Assembly: GCA_963970005.1 (NCBI GenBank)
Contig: CAXAMN010008513.1
Span: forward strand, 146,169-210,168
From: Durusdinium trenchii
Lineage: Eukaryota; Sar; Dinophyceae; Suessiales; Symbiodiniaceae
DNA length: 64,000 nt
Direction: 5' to 3'
Shown: piece by piece, positions 30,121-41,132 of the stretch
Position numbering within the stretch: position 1 is the first letter of the stretch
How the letters are laid out: each line of letters starts with the position of its first letter
Notes under the pieces: model-generated
Databases searched by the model: none
Told to the model about the DNA's origin: nothing
What the model saw: the letters and a program-made list of their open reading frames with translations, nothing else
Program-made: the position numbers and the translations under genes

Positions 30121-30379
30121 TGGTGATTTGGTCTCAGCCGCACCATCTTCACAGATGTTGATCTTTGCATTGGCAGTCCCGTTGGAGAGCACAAGACGAT
30201 CCAAACAATCAGGGCCAGATTGGGGAGAATCCGTTTCCAAGTCCAAGAATCCGTAACCCCCAAGCCAGATAAGTTGCCCTGATAGATCTAAAGTCAGATT
30301 GCAATCCGCATGGTACTCCTTCTCCCTGGCTCCGATTTTGAACCGTTTCAAGGTGTGATCGATTCGGATGGAAAGGGTG
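30121..30379 (-). CDS. candidate exon with CUB-like fold signature
   Basis: A minus-strand exon between an acceptor (CTTCTTGCTTGAG, ending at 30380) and a donor GTGTGAAT at 30113-30120. It has one leading base and 86 codons. The order C-N-L-T-L-D-L, I-W-L-G-G-Y-G-F-L-D-L-E, then D-C-L-D-R-L-V-L-S-N-G and I-N-I-C matches the pattern of CUB domains (C ... F-x-L-E ... C-x-D-x-L-x-[LV]-x-[DN]-G ... C). CUB domains are extracellular or lumenal binding modules. The call is from memory of the pattern. Other exons of the gene are not identified with confidence. Confidence 0.45.
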
Positions 30380-31007
30380 CTCAAGCAAGAAGTGCAATGA
30401 TCCAATCGCTGTGGAATTCTCCAACTGCGTGGAATTGCGAATTGCGTGGTCTTTGCACGATGAAGTGGCTGGATCATTGTCACCTTCATAAGATCTCACT
30501 TTTGGCCAACAAATTCCCATACACAAGAGAGCAACTGAGAAGAGTTGCAAGGCTTTGCAGTTTGACAAATTGATGGATTTGAGAGATTGGACTGGGAGCT
30601 TAGTGACTCATCCACCTGATCCTTGTGGCTCAGTGGCTCCGGCCAACCGCAGAACGAAGTTCGAGGCGAGAGTTGAGCCGTGGCACAAACTTGCTGCAGT
30701 TTGCATCCCTAGTAGACTGAAAGGAGACCTCAGCAATGCAGGGTTGGCGTGCGCTCACGCTAGGCAGCACGCCTCCATGCGCTGAACGGCGACAGGTGCA
30801 ATCCCTGTGTTTGGGTTTCGTTCTCAAAATCCTGACTGGCAAGATGTGAGATGTGGAGCTTCACAGATGATTGTTTGTGGGATTACTCTTATTTTGATAT
30901 TGCTTGCAATGCCAGATATTTGCACGACTAGCACCAGCACATGGAATAATAGTATTACGTAGTTTGAAAATGCATTGCAGCCGCCCTGGCGGGGGCACTT
31001 TTTCACC

Positions 31008-31385
31008 CGCAGACGCATCCGCCTAACGAAGACGGATTCGCCGCAGCTGTGTATGTTTGATGAACCCCGAAGACACCTAGCGAAGACGGATTCCCCGAAG
31101 ACGCCCCCAACTCCGAAGACAGATTCCCCCCCGAAGACGCCTAGCGAAGACGGATTCCCCGAAGACGCCCCCAACTCCGAAGACGGATTTACCCCCAAAG
31201 ACGCCTAGCGAAGACGGATTCCCCGAAGACGCCCCCAACTCCGAAGACGGATTCCCCTCCGAAGACGCCTAGCGAAGACGGATTCCCCGAAGACGCCCCC
31301 AACTCCGAAGACGGATTCCCCCCCGAAGACGCCTAGCGAAGACGGATTCCCCGAAGACGCCCCCAGCTCCGAAGACGGCCCGAAG
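31008..31385 (+). repeat. minisatellite, about 64-bp period, GAAGACGGATTCCCC core
   Basis: About five units with starts (CCTAGCGAAGACGG) near 31076, 31139, 31203, 31267 and 31331. Each unit contains three or four copies of GAAGACG. Frames on both strands are repeat-driven. Confidence 0.9.
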
Positions 31386-32231
31386 ATGACAGATTCCCTG
31401 AAGACATGTCCTGCGCGACCTTGCGCATACAGTGGATTCTATGTATCCACTTGGCAGATTGCTTCGCGCGCCCAAACACAGCAGCGCATCAGCTGTCCTG
31501 CCCTGCTCAACGCCAGTGAAGTAGCTGTGGTTTTTGTCCGCTTTGTGGGGTTGCACCAGGTTCCTTACAATCCAGAGAAGGAACAGTTGTCTTTTTTGGG
31601 GGGTGTGTTTTGCTTCTCGCTCTGCAGTTCCATCAAGTCGGCTTGCAAGCTTGCCTGCATGTGAACAAGTTGGTATGAAGAATCACCTGGGAGCGTTGGT
31701 GTGAAAGGCGGCGTGTATGCACATGTTTTTTTTATGCACCACATTTTCTTTTCATGTTAATTGTTTGACGTTATGCAGTACATGGTGATTTGCATAACTC
31801 CTTTTTGTTCGCGCTTTCGGTCCAATGATGGTGCGGCGCAACCGTGTGCTGCTGCCGGCGGCGTTTGTGTGTTGGCCGCGGCCTCAGGAACGGAATGTTC
31901 ATGATTTCGCCGGATTTGGTGGTGCTTGGGGTTTATAGGTTTTGAAATGAAAGTGTATGATGTTACACGGGTGTTTGGACTTGCGATGATCCCCTGCTTT
32001 TATTACTTTGGGGTTTCCGCAACAACTGAAGAATGCAAATTCTCCGCGCCCCTCATACATGGAAACATTTTTTCACAAAAACAACGGTCAATTATGCAGC
32101 CAATGCCTCGTTGTAACCGAGCACAAGGCAAATGTCACGCGCCCCTCGTTTGTGCCAGGTGTTGGTGCCACGTAAGCCACGCAAACAAAAAGTGCTGACA
32201 CGAAATCTAAACATTGTTGATGCCCATAACT
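31386..32231. other. no gene recognised
   Basis: A 92-codon frame at 31386-31664 overlaps the end of the minisatellite and has no splice context. Nothing else stands out. Confidence 0.35.
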
Positions 32232-33659
32232 TACTTGGCCGGCGGTTGCCCTAAGTGGACTTATAACCTAGGTTATACATATACCTAACCTAGTTATAAC
32301 CAACGTTATAAGTCTGCTAACCTCTATAGAAATTAGGTTTTACTTAGCTTGGACTTGGCTCAGCCTATAAGAGTTAGTAAGTAGTTAGGTTTGACTTAGC
32401 TAAGTCAAAGTTAAGTGGGCTAAGACTTGGCTTGGACTTAGATTCGACTTAGCTCAGACTTATAAGTCCAAGCTAAGTCAAAGCTAAGTCGAGGTTCAAA
32501 AATTGAAGCAAAATCAACCCAAAATGCGTCGAACGCAGCCACCAACCGACAACCAGCCAGCATACGGCCGCGCCGTTATTCTTTGTTACATTCCGCGTCG
32601 TGGCCGCTTGTTGATTCTTCTACGGTATCCTATAGAGTACTTGGCGCAAATAGGGTGCGTCAAGCAGAGTCACATGAGATAAAGTTTTGACATTGTCTTC
32701 ATCCTGAAGTCTTTGAATCATTCACCCCAAAGACTTAAACATTATCGCAATTCTATTTAGACAAGTTTTAGAACTTGTCTTCATCTTCAATATTTTTGAC
32801 AAACGTCAGAAAATATTCTGACATATATCAAAAACTGACAAATGTCAGAAACATATTCTCACAATTGTAATCTGACAAATGTCAGAAAATATTCAGACAA
32901 TTGTCAGAAGATTCTGACAAAATCTGACAGTATATCCTTTTAAACGTAAATGTAAACAACACTTTGTCAGAACATTATGACAATATTGCCTTTTAAAACT
33001 AAATCTAAGCTAAAATTTGTCAGAAAATTCTGACACATGTCAGAAAATGTTTGTGTAAATAGTAAATATTTCTGACATTTGTCAGAAAAATGTTCTGGCC
33101 AATGTCATAAAATTCTTACAGATGTCAGAAAAAGTCTGACATTATTATATTGTTGAAAAGGTACATGTCAACAACAATTTGTCAGAAGACTTCTGACAAT
33201 ATATAAGTTTAGTTAAACTGTGATACACTAACTATGATAGTATTAACAGTGTAATTAACCAAAAACTATATTTTTCAAATTATTAAAAATAGTTTCAAAG
33301 ATGTGATGCCTGTTGATGCTGGCTGTTGATGCTCAGGTGATGACTCTTGATGCTCGCGTGAGAGAAGTCTACCAGCGCACTCCCAGACCGAGCTTTCGGT
33401 TTTCATTTTTCATTGTTACTTTTCAATAATTGCCTTAGACTTATCTTTGACTTAGCTCAAACTGATCAAGCAAACTAACACTTAGCTTCGACCTCGCTCG
33501 GACTTCTAAGTCTTAGCTGAGACCAAGCTAAGTCCAGGCTAAGTCCAACCTAAGTCCAAGCTAAGTTACCCTGAGCTAAGCCCAAGCTAAGTACTTACTA
33601 AGTACTTATAAGTCCAAGTTAGACTTAGCTAAACTTAGCAAAGTCCCGCCGGCCAAGTA
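32232..33659. mobile_element. fold-back-type element with terminal inverted repeats
   Basis: Ends TACTTGGCCGGCGG (32232-32245) and CCGCCGGCCAAGTA (33646-33659) are exact inverted copies. If TA is the target duplication, the termini read CTTGGCCGGCGG. Inside each end, about 220-260 bp is packed with variants of AAGTCCAAGCTAAGTC, mostly GACTTAG-like on the left and CTAAGTC-like on the right, so the arms are largely complementary. The core at 32.65-33.3 kb is AT-rich with dense TGTCAGA/TCTGACA motifs. No transposase frame is present, so if mobile it is non-autonomous. Family unassigned. Confidence 0.6.
32817..33205. repeat. dense TGTCAGA/TCTGACA palindrome cluster
   Basis: I count 17 exact copies of TGTCAGA or its complement in about 390 bp. 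Many are paired head-to-head as TCTGACA..TGTCAGA with AT-rich spacers. It forms the core of the fold-back element. Confidence 0.85.
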
Positions 33660-33848
33660 TACCTTTGTGGCAGGTGTTTTATGCTGTGTGGGTCCTTGGC
33701 TTTATAATTTATAGTTGAACCATTTGCGGCTTGGCAATTTGCGAACCAGACAAACCCGGGGGAGGCTGGCTGTGCTCCCACTTGTGCTCCCTTGGTCCTT
33801 CATTGGTTCGCCAACATCTCCACGTGTCCGTGACCTTGGCCGCAATGG

Positions 33849-34037
33849 TCAAGGAGCGCCTGGAAAAGGTCTAAACGCCAAACGACCTGTCCATGTCTTT
33901 TGAAGGTCTTGAACCAAAGATTTGGTTTCATTTGTCCATCCATACATTGGCGTCTGTTCATCCTTCAAGTGGCTGTGCAGCTCAATTAATTTGTTTTCTG
34001 AGGTGACAATATCCTCAATGGGTATTAAGTTTATCAC
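33849..34037 (-). CDS. weak exon-like frame
   Basis: Minus-strand frame reading IPIEDIVTSENKLIELHSHL and then KSLVQDLQKTWTGRLAFRPF. Composition is protein-like. No family recognised and splice sites unclear. Confidence 0.25.
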   Translation of the reverse strand: MINLIPIEDIVTSENKLIELHSHLKDEQTPMYGWTNETKSLVQDLQKTWTGRLAFRPFPGAP

Positions 34038-34641
34038 TAGAAACTGGCCATTTCAGAGTGAACACCTTCAGCGTGAAGTCATGAAGCGGGTGCTGGTGCA
34101 GGAACCGAAAATGCCCCTCATCTCTTGCGCGCCCGAGGGGGCAACATACTGGGGAGGTAAGATGTAAAAGTGTAAAGGAGATAAAAGGAATACGAATGAG
34201 TACTGTGCCAATGAAACTAGAATATGAAGGCAGTTTTTTCTGGTCAACCCCCATTAAATTGAAAACATTTGAAAGCTAGTATTCTGAAACCCAACATGAT
34301 GAAGAATGAAGATACACATGTGTAATCAAGTAGATTCACAGTGATTGGCAATTGCATCATCAAGAATAGTCACAGTACTGTAAGCATGCTTTGTTTCGGG
34401 CGGTAAGGTGGCAACGATCCCTGGCGAAGGGCAAACAACCATTGCTTACCCCAGTTGATTCATAGAAATCTACCGATTTCCACTGGACGCGGAGATGTTG
34501 CAATGTTCTGCAGATCTGCTCTCGGCCGTTTCAGTGCTAAGGAGTCGACGAAATCTTTTTTTGGCGATCACTGTAAAAGAGAAATTTGTTGAAGGTAGAG
34601 GCTTACAACTTACAACTGTGTTCCTGCTCCTGACAGAAAAG

Positions 34642-34830
34642 CTAAAACCGAAACGCATTCATATGATCGTGGAATTCCTCGGAATTCATGGCTTCACGGT
34701 CCAAACGAAACATTTGACTGACTGTTCCTCCATAGCCATAGCCCAGACATATCCAGGCATGCTTTGTTGAGCTTGAAGCCACCAAGACGCAGCCAGAGCA
34801 AGCTGCTTTATCTGTCCGAACTTGACGCAA
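34642..34830 (-). CDS. exon-like frame, possible last exon
   Basis: Minus-strand frame reading AACSGCVLVASSSTKHAWIC, then LGYGYGGTVSQMF and ending HDHMNAFRF plus stop. Composition is strongly protein-like. Family unknown. Confidence 0.3.
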   Translation of the reverse strand: MRQVRTDKAACSGCVLVASSSTKHAWICLGYGYGGTVSQMFRLDREAMNSEEFHDHMNAFRF

Positions 34831-35249
34831 CGTGAAGCGGAGGTAAAATCATTTGGCCGTGGAACCAGAGCGGCCAGTCATGGTGCTCAAGTCAGACTAG
34901 CAAGAACAAATCTTGGTTGTGAACAGAAGCTAATCTTGTGAAGCAATGAAAATCAAATAAAATCTTGGCAAATTTTAACGACGTCACCGACGTCACCCTG
35001 AATTAACGACCTAGGTTTGAAATTAAGATCTTGCCCCTTCATTTTAAGTAAGATCGTCCCACTAGCAAGCTAAGCCTCTTTTGGCAGCCTGTTGCTTCAA
35101 CGGAAAGCCCTCACACACAAATCTAAAGGTTGATGTTTGTTAGAGCATACCCCTCTTCATTTAAGCGACCACCGTTTTCTCGCCGCGCGCGCAAGACACA
35201 CAAACAAGCACATTGCTGGAAAGACGGGAAGCTTGCCAAGGCTGGGGGT

Positions 35250-35310
35250 TTGAGCCCGGGCGCTCCGCTTCCGAGGGCGCGTTTCTGACCGCTGGGCCGC
35301 TCACGCGGGG
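35250..35310 (-). repeat. tRNA-like / SINE-like pol III boxes
   Basis: On the minus strand, CGGCCCAGCGG resembles box A and GGGCTCAAACCCC resembles box B, about 45 bases apart as in a tRNA. Stems are imperfect and the anticodon loop lacks the usual U33, so this is not a functional tRNA. A tRNA-derived SINE head is possible. Confidence 0.2.
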
Positions 35311-35339
35311 GTTCGCGAAGGGCCGAAAGCAAACAAGAA

Positions 35340-35900
35340 TTGGCGACGTTGGGTTTCAGAATGGTTGAGTGGTTCGGGGCCTTCTGGACGCGTTTTCCCG
35401 GCTTACCGAGCCCCAGTAAGCAAGGAAACTGCGACGAGCAGCTCAAAAAGGCAGCCCCATCAAAAAACCCAATTTTGGCGAAATGGGGTTTTGCGACGGC
35501 TGGTTGGCTCGGGGCCTCCTGGACCCGTTTTCCCGGCTTACCGAGCCCCAGTAAGCAAGGAAATTGCGACGAGCAGTTCAAAGAGGCAGCCCCCATCAAA
35601 AAACACCATTTTGGCGAAAGGGGGTTTTGCGACGGCTGGTTGGTTCGGGCCTGCTGGACCCGTTTTCCCCGGCTTACCGAGCCCCAGTATAAGTAAGGAA
35701 ACTGCGACGAGCAGCTGGAAAAGGTAGGCCTCCTGGACTTGTTTTCCCGGTTTACCGAGCCCGAGCCCCAGTATAGGAAACCGCGACGAGCAGCTGGAAA
35801 AGGCAGCCCCCGTCAAAACACCTTCTTTTGGCGAAATAGGGTTCTGCGACGGTTGGTTGGTTCGAGGCCTCCTTGACGCCTATTCCCGCCCCAGTTGAAA
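35340..35900 (+). repeat. tandem array, about 134-bp period
   Basis: CGTTTTCCCGGCTTACCGAG recurs at about 35391, 35527 and 35661, then more degenerate near 35741. Each unit also holds CGACGAGCAGCT..AAAGGCAGCCCC and TTTTGGCGAAA. Frames in it repeat the same peptide and are artefacts. Confidence 0.85.
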
Positions 35901-36489
35901 GCTCAAATACCGGATTCTGGAACCGCCTCCAAAGCCAAACTCTTGTAGCCCACACGACATGAGCGTAGGGTCAACCGGGTCAACACCCCCAAGCATTGGA
36001 GAGATCGAAAAGAGAATACGCAATGCTGTTCCCAGGCATCCAGTCCACTGCCTGCAACTGGATCTCTCCCAGTACAGAAGATTCAAACAGCGGCCTCGCC
36101 ATGGAGGTGCTCACCGTAACGGTCACCCCAACCAAGCCACGTCCACAACTGGGTGCGTGCGCTGGTTGGGGTGCTAGGTCTTCCCGAGGTCACTTAATTT
36201 CATATTTCCAACGACGTCACATAATTTCGTTTCCGATTTAACGAAAATAACCGACGACCCACGATTTTTTTTAATTTGCTCAGATAAAACCCAATAAACA
36301 GTTGATCCGAGTCACTGTAAACACGGTGAGAATGACGTCAGGAGAGGCCCGGGGTATTTCGAAGCTATAAAGCACAACACCAACAGATTTCGCGCCTGAC
36401 GCTGCCGCCAACTTCTAACCCTGGAAACGGCCCCCGGTCGCAAGGGCCTTTTTTCGATTCAAGGATATAATCACGCAACGTCAATGGGG

Positions 36490-36890
36490 AACGCGGCCTG
36501 ATGCGGGGAATGTGGCGTCAATAGCCGGCGTCAGGGAGGTATGCGGCGTCAGACAGGAACGCGGCGTGAATGCGACGTCAATAGGCGGCGTCAGGGAGGT
36601 ATGCGGTGTCAGACAGGAACGCGGCGTCAAGGAATGCGGCGTCAATAGGCGGCGTCAGGGGGGTATGCGACGTCAGACCGGAACGCGGCGTCAGGGAATG
36701 CGGCGTCAATAGGCGGCGTCAGGGGGGTATGTGGCGCCAGACCGGAACGCGGCGTCAAGGAATGCGGCGTCAATAGCCGGCGTCAGGGGGGTATGCGCTG
36801 TCAGACCAGGAAGCGGCGCGGCGTCGCTAGGCGGCGTCAGGCGGGGAGGCGGCATCAGTGGGGAAAGGAGCGTCAGGGAATGCGGCGCCA
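36490..36890 (+). repeat. minisatellite, 60-66-bp period, GGCGTCA core
   Basis: Units of GCGGCGTCAATAGGCGGCGT and GTCAGGG(G/A)GGTATGCG with starts near 36531, 36591, 36653, 36719 and 36784. Encoded Arg/Gly-rich frames are repeat-driven. Confidence 0.9.
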
Positions 36891-37737
36891 ACGAGTTCCC
36901 AACACCGCGGCAATAAACGGAGGCAGCGTCAGGCGCAAAAGTGCCCCCACATGGGCGGCCGCCCCGTGAAAATGAACTATTGGCAATCCAACAATATTTG
37001 ATTGGAGGACTCAATACCAGTTTTTGCAGTACAGTATTCTTGATGATTTGTGAGCGCTTAGGCTAAACCCATGAGTCGCTTGAGATCCCCCTGCTCGATT
37101 GGTTCCTTCTTGGTTGCACAAAACGGTTTTACTGTCCGAGGACAAACCGATTTCTTGTGGGCCTCTGAATTTGAAAGTCTTCTTGATTGTCTCGCAGAGC
37201 CTTTGGATTTTTCCTGCACTGCCTTTGATAGTTTCACAGACCAAAACGTTGTTTGGGCGATTCGCAGGTGCCGTCATGGCGCTCGGGCCCCTGGTGGGTT
37301 CGGTCGGTCCCATGCTCAGAGCGAGGGCAAGACAGATGGAGTTGAGGAAAATGATCTAACAGACTTAACATGATTACATAATCTAAATATGTATATTATA
37401 TAGAATCTACAAATCAAACGGATGTTTCAAAAAGAACACTGAGCAGACGAATGCCAACGGTGTGCTTCAAATCAAGCGGAGTCTCCAGTTCAAATGACCT
37501 CGAAAGCATGTCCATTTTGACTCAAGCTGCACAGCCTCATCTTGGCAAGGCAAATTATGGTTTGACATGTTGGAAAACATGTATATAACTCTGTTTTGCA
37601 GAAACCTAAGAAAAATTATGGGAATAAACCGGGATTTCAGTATTGGTTGCACTGCCTTTTATATATATATATAGTTATATTTATATACACATACACACAA
37701 TAGAGAATTCTGAATTCTGTTCCGACTTCTTTTGTGT
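36891..37737. other. no gene fixed; upstream region of the zinc-module gene
   Basis: Frames near 37011-37373 are open on both strands with comparable composition, so none is chosen. TA/CA-rich sequence (37660-37700) precedes the next gene. Confidence 0.35.
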
Positions 37738-38905
37738 ATGATGAAATCGTTCCCGCAAAGTGCCGCGGACTGGCGTTCAGCTATTGAAGGCAAGGCGCAA
37801 CGGCTTGAAGCTTTCTTGTCCAGCTTTCCAGATTGGGGTCAGTGTCCAGTTTGCCAAAAGGCTTACCCGGACTCACTGGCGCCACACATTGCGGGCAAAG
37901 ACCACTGGAAGAAGCTCTGGTGGAAAGCGGAGCAAAAGGATCAAAAGGAGTTGCGGCAGGAATGGCACAACGCCACAGCCACCGTGATCTTCGATCACTT
38001 GAGTGGCGAGGTGACCCGCATTGCTGGGGAAGTGACAAGTCCTTTCACACCAGAAACGACACCGCCGCCTTTTTTGCGCACGGATGGTGCTTTAGCGCTT
38101 GAAACCCCACCTGTTGATAGCCGCTCCTTTTTGGACGTTCTTAGGAGCTCTGAGAGTCAAGCGCCAGCGCTCGGCTACAAGAGTCCTCGTCCGTGTCAGA
38201 GTGAGTTGGATGTGTTGTGGAATCAAGGTCGATTCTTCTGCGATGTGTGTAGCTTGGTGAAGGCAAAGGACTCCTTCCACAAGACCCAGCAGAAATACAG
38301 CTTAGCAAGCCGACGATGCATCCAGTGTGTAGATGAAGCCAACACCGAGGCTCAATACATTGTTTGTGACGGCTGCAAACAGAGGCTTCATCGTGATGAT
38401 TTTTCCAAGAGCCTGCGAAACAGCGATCAACCACTTTGCAAGACATGCAAAGAAGAGAGAGACATCGAGTTGAGCAAGTTGATATGCCAAATTTGTGGCG
38501 TTTCTCAACTCCGAGATGCTTTCAGGAAGAAGATTGACTGGGACGCTCCAAAGTGTGCAAATTGCTTAGAATTGAAAGAGAAGCGAGAATACGAGGAATG
38601 GCAGCAAGAAAGAGAAGATGAAGCTGCTAGACAAGCAGAATTGCGAGAGGAAATGGCAGAAGAGGAACTGCGAGAGCACTTTCAAATCCGAATCCTGAAG
38701 AGGATGCAGGACCTGCAGGTCCCAGCCCTTTTTGATGAGTTGACGTCCGAGATCTTCGAGCAAGACAGGAAGAATTGGGCACAACAGCTCATGCGCAACA
38801 TCCTGAGTAAGGAGCTGGACGACCAATGGAGGAATGAGACGCCCTCTCGTGACCATGCTTCAGACAAAGACCGAGCGAATGCCTTCAAAGCTTTGGAGGA
38901 TGCAG
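37738..38905 (+). CDS. zinc-module protein, first coding block (C2H2-like finger plus three Stc1-like units)
   Basis: Two adjacent ATGs (37738, 37741) open a frame that continues to TAG 38958. A U1/matrin-like finger lies near residues 36-57 (CPVC ... HIAGKDH). Three C-x2-C...C-x2-C units follow: CDVC/CIQC, CDGC/CKTC and CQIC/CANC, with the middle pattern K-x(3)-F-x-K typical of Stc1-like zinc domains. Fission-yeast Stc1 links RNAi to the Clr4 methyltransferase complex; no such role is shown here. Then comes a long Glu/Arg coiled-coil-like helix (KEKREYEEWQQEREDEAARQ) and a charged C-terminal helix region. I end the block at 38905 because a GC donor there would join in phase with the acceptor at 40230. 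Otherwise the protein ends at 38958 with an unrelated-looking tail. Confidence 0.65.
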
Positions 38906-38959
38906 GCCGCACAACTTGTCAAAAGTTTACCAATAGACCATCTATGAACAGTATATAGT

Positions 38960-40230
38960 CACAAATAGTCATTACGTGTATAGACTCAGCAGCAGCGCTG
39001 CCTTGTGAGACCACATGGGAACCGTGCTGCGTCGATCAGTTTGACCAGTTCGTCCACACTTGGGTGTGTCCCTTTGTATACCAATATTATATATATATAT
39101 GTGTAACAGTCGTCAAAGATTATCACTATTTTGGGAAAGGCCTTTAACTTTACTAACCATCATCATCAACTGTCAGTGGCAATGGGGATATACCGAATGT
39201 ATAATTATAGATGAAAGCCTGGTATGACATTTGCTTGCTTCCATGGGTTTCTACTGTTGTATTGCCTTGAAGTTTTGAGACAATGCTTTGCTTGGCTGAG
39301 TCATTACTGTACTGATTTATTGTGTAGTAGACTAAATTGAAGGGGCTTACACCCAACAGCTGGCCAGCAGGGTGTGCAGTGGCAGGCGGCAGGGGCAAAC
39401 AGGTGACAGGGGTTGTTGTTGTTGTGGTTGTGTGGTTGTGTGGTTGTGTGAATTTGGTTGAAACAGGCGGCCAGTGCAGCCGTTTCGAGTCGGCCGTTGC
39501 TGTGGGATTCTTAGCAATAAACACTCGAAGCTGTCAAAACCGCATCCAACCCTCAGCCAGGCAAAGCGCGCGGGCCATTGCTTCGCGAAAAAACACTTCC
39601 ACCCAAACTAGGCGCGATCGCCGGTCTACGTCCACGGCTTCCATTGTAGGGGGGCGACTCCAACCAACCCCTCCTTGGGTAAGACAGGGGTCCAGGCATG
39701 TCCAGGCGCCCGGGCAGCATCCTGCGCAAGACGCAGCAAGCAGCTTGTGCATAGGAGGCTGGCCGCCCTGACAGAGGCAAGTCCCTGTCAAAGGTCGAGA
39801 GCACTGGACAAATTGCGGTAGTAGTTTTTCTGTGGTTGTTCTTATGGTTGTGGTTGTCGTTCTCGTGGTTGCGGTTGTTGTTGTGGTGGTGGTGGCGGCG
39901 GTTGTTGCTTTTGCTGCCAGAAACAGAAAATGCCAAATACAGTAAGATGTGCTTCGCCACGCCCTTAGCCCATGTTGTCCTGCGCGCAATTTGCAGCCGG
40001 AGAGGGTCCCACATGGCAGCTTCGAAGCCCAGTACCAGAAAGGCTTGCAAGCCCACGGCGAGAGGCGTGGAAGGCGGGCTTCGCCACTGACTTAGCCCAT
40101 GTTGTTCTGCGCTTCGAAGCCCAGACAAAATAAGCAAGCCCGCGGCGAGAGGGGTGGAAGGGATCTCCTGTTTATGCGTACTCAGTAGTTTGATTCTGTT
40201 GGCATGTGCGTGTTGGGCACGACCTTGCAG
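38960..40230. other. probable intron or spacer with small repeats
   Basis: Holds TA runs (39088-39100), GTT/GGTT-rich runs at 39410-39450 and 39830-39905, and a duplicated segment at 39952-40165 (TTAGCCCATGTTGT.CTGCGC and GCGAGAG.CGTGGAAGG, twice). No convincing frame. Confidence 0.5.
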
Positions 40231-41132
40231 GCGATGAGCTTTTCAAGGACCTATGCTATGACTTTTTCAGGGAGTTCGTGACCAACGAAAGGGTAAAGGT
40301 CATGACTTCAAATCAGTTGGCGCAGGAGGTGACCCCTGGCCACCGGTCATGTTTTCTGAAAGGGCGAGTCATTGCATGCATCAAACCTGTACGCCAAGAA
40401 GATGAGTTGAGGCTTGAAAAATACCATTTGTTGGATGCGAAGTACCTAGACCCGGGATGGAAACAAGTGTCGTCAGATCACCTCGATGTGCTTGAGTCCC
40501 TGGACATGTCCTTGGCAGTGAAAAGTTACCCTCAAGACTTGTGGAAGGACATTGAGGACAATTTGTATGCGGATGACTCCAACTCAGGGTCTCACAACCA
40601 AATCCTTTGCAAGCTACTGAGCATCACCGGCGGCATTTCAGAGGGATCAAATAGGACCGAGACCATGAACTACTGTGCTGACCTGCTGGGTTTCGAGTCA
40701 CCCCAAGATCTGAAATACAAGATTTGGGCAGAGAAATTTGGTTTCGTGCCGTCCGAAGATCGAGTGGCCATCACCTATGGCCAAGGCAAAGAGTTTAAAC
40801 TGGATAAATTGTGGGGCAAAAAGAAGGAAGCCAATTGTTTGGAGGCACTCATGGGAGCTCTAGATAAGGCCAATTACGAGCCTGAGCGCAGGGCATTGGC
40901 CGCATTGGCGGCTTTATGCCACCTTGCCCCTCCCAACCCAAGAACTCTGGTGCCATCAAATTGGTGGATGGCAGAAAAGGTCCTTGACAATGCAGAGAAG
41001 AGGGCATCAAATCCGGAGTACTTTGGTGGTGACTTGCTCCAAAGACAACTTCTTCGGAAATACCTTGACAAGAGCCGCTTGCAGTCGCAAATGGAGCAGT
41101 GGCTGAGAAAGAAGGCCAACAAGATGCGGTAG
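40231..41132 (+). CDS. second coding block, probably same gene as 37738
   Basis: Follows the acceptor ACCTTGCAG and runs 300 codons to TAG 41130-41132. No ATG opens it, and an in-frame TGA (40191-40193) lies upstream, so it should start at a splice site. It is soluble and charged, with no membrane segment (for example LDAKYLDPGWKQVSSDHLDV; EKFGFVPSEDRVAITYGQGK; LQSQMEQWLRKKANKMR at the end). I recognise no domain. It starts with two bases of a codon, and 37738-38905 ends with one base, so joining them gives a 2070-base frame (689 residues plus stop). That join is inference. Confidence 0.55.

Noticed and set aside
35250..35310. A functional tRNA gene on the minus strand
   Set aside because: Imperfect T and anticodon stems and no U33; kept only as a weak SINE-like hint.
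35340..35816. Overlapping 90-158-codon frames on both strands
   Set aside because: All are translations of the 134-bp tandem array.
37011..37373. Three overlapping frames of 86-100 codons
   Set aside because: Plus and minus readings are about equally plausible, with no splice context to choose.
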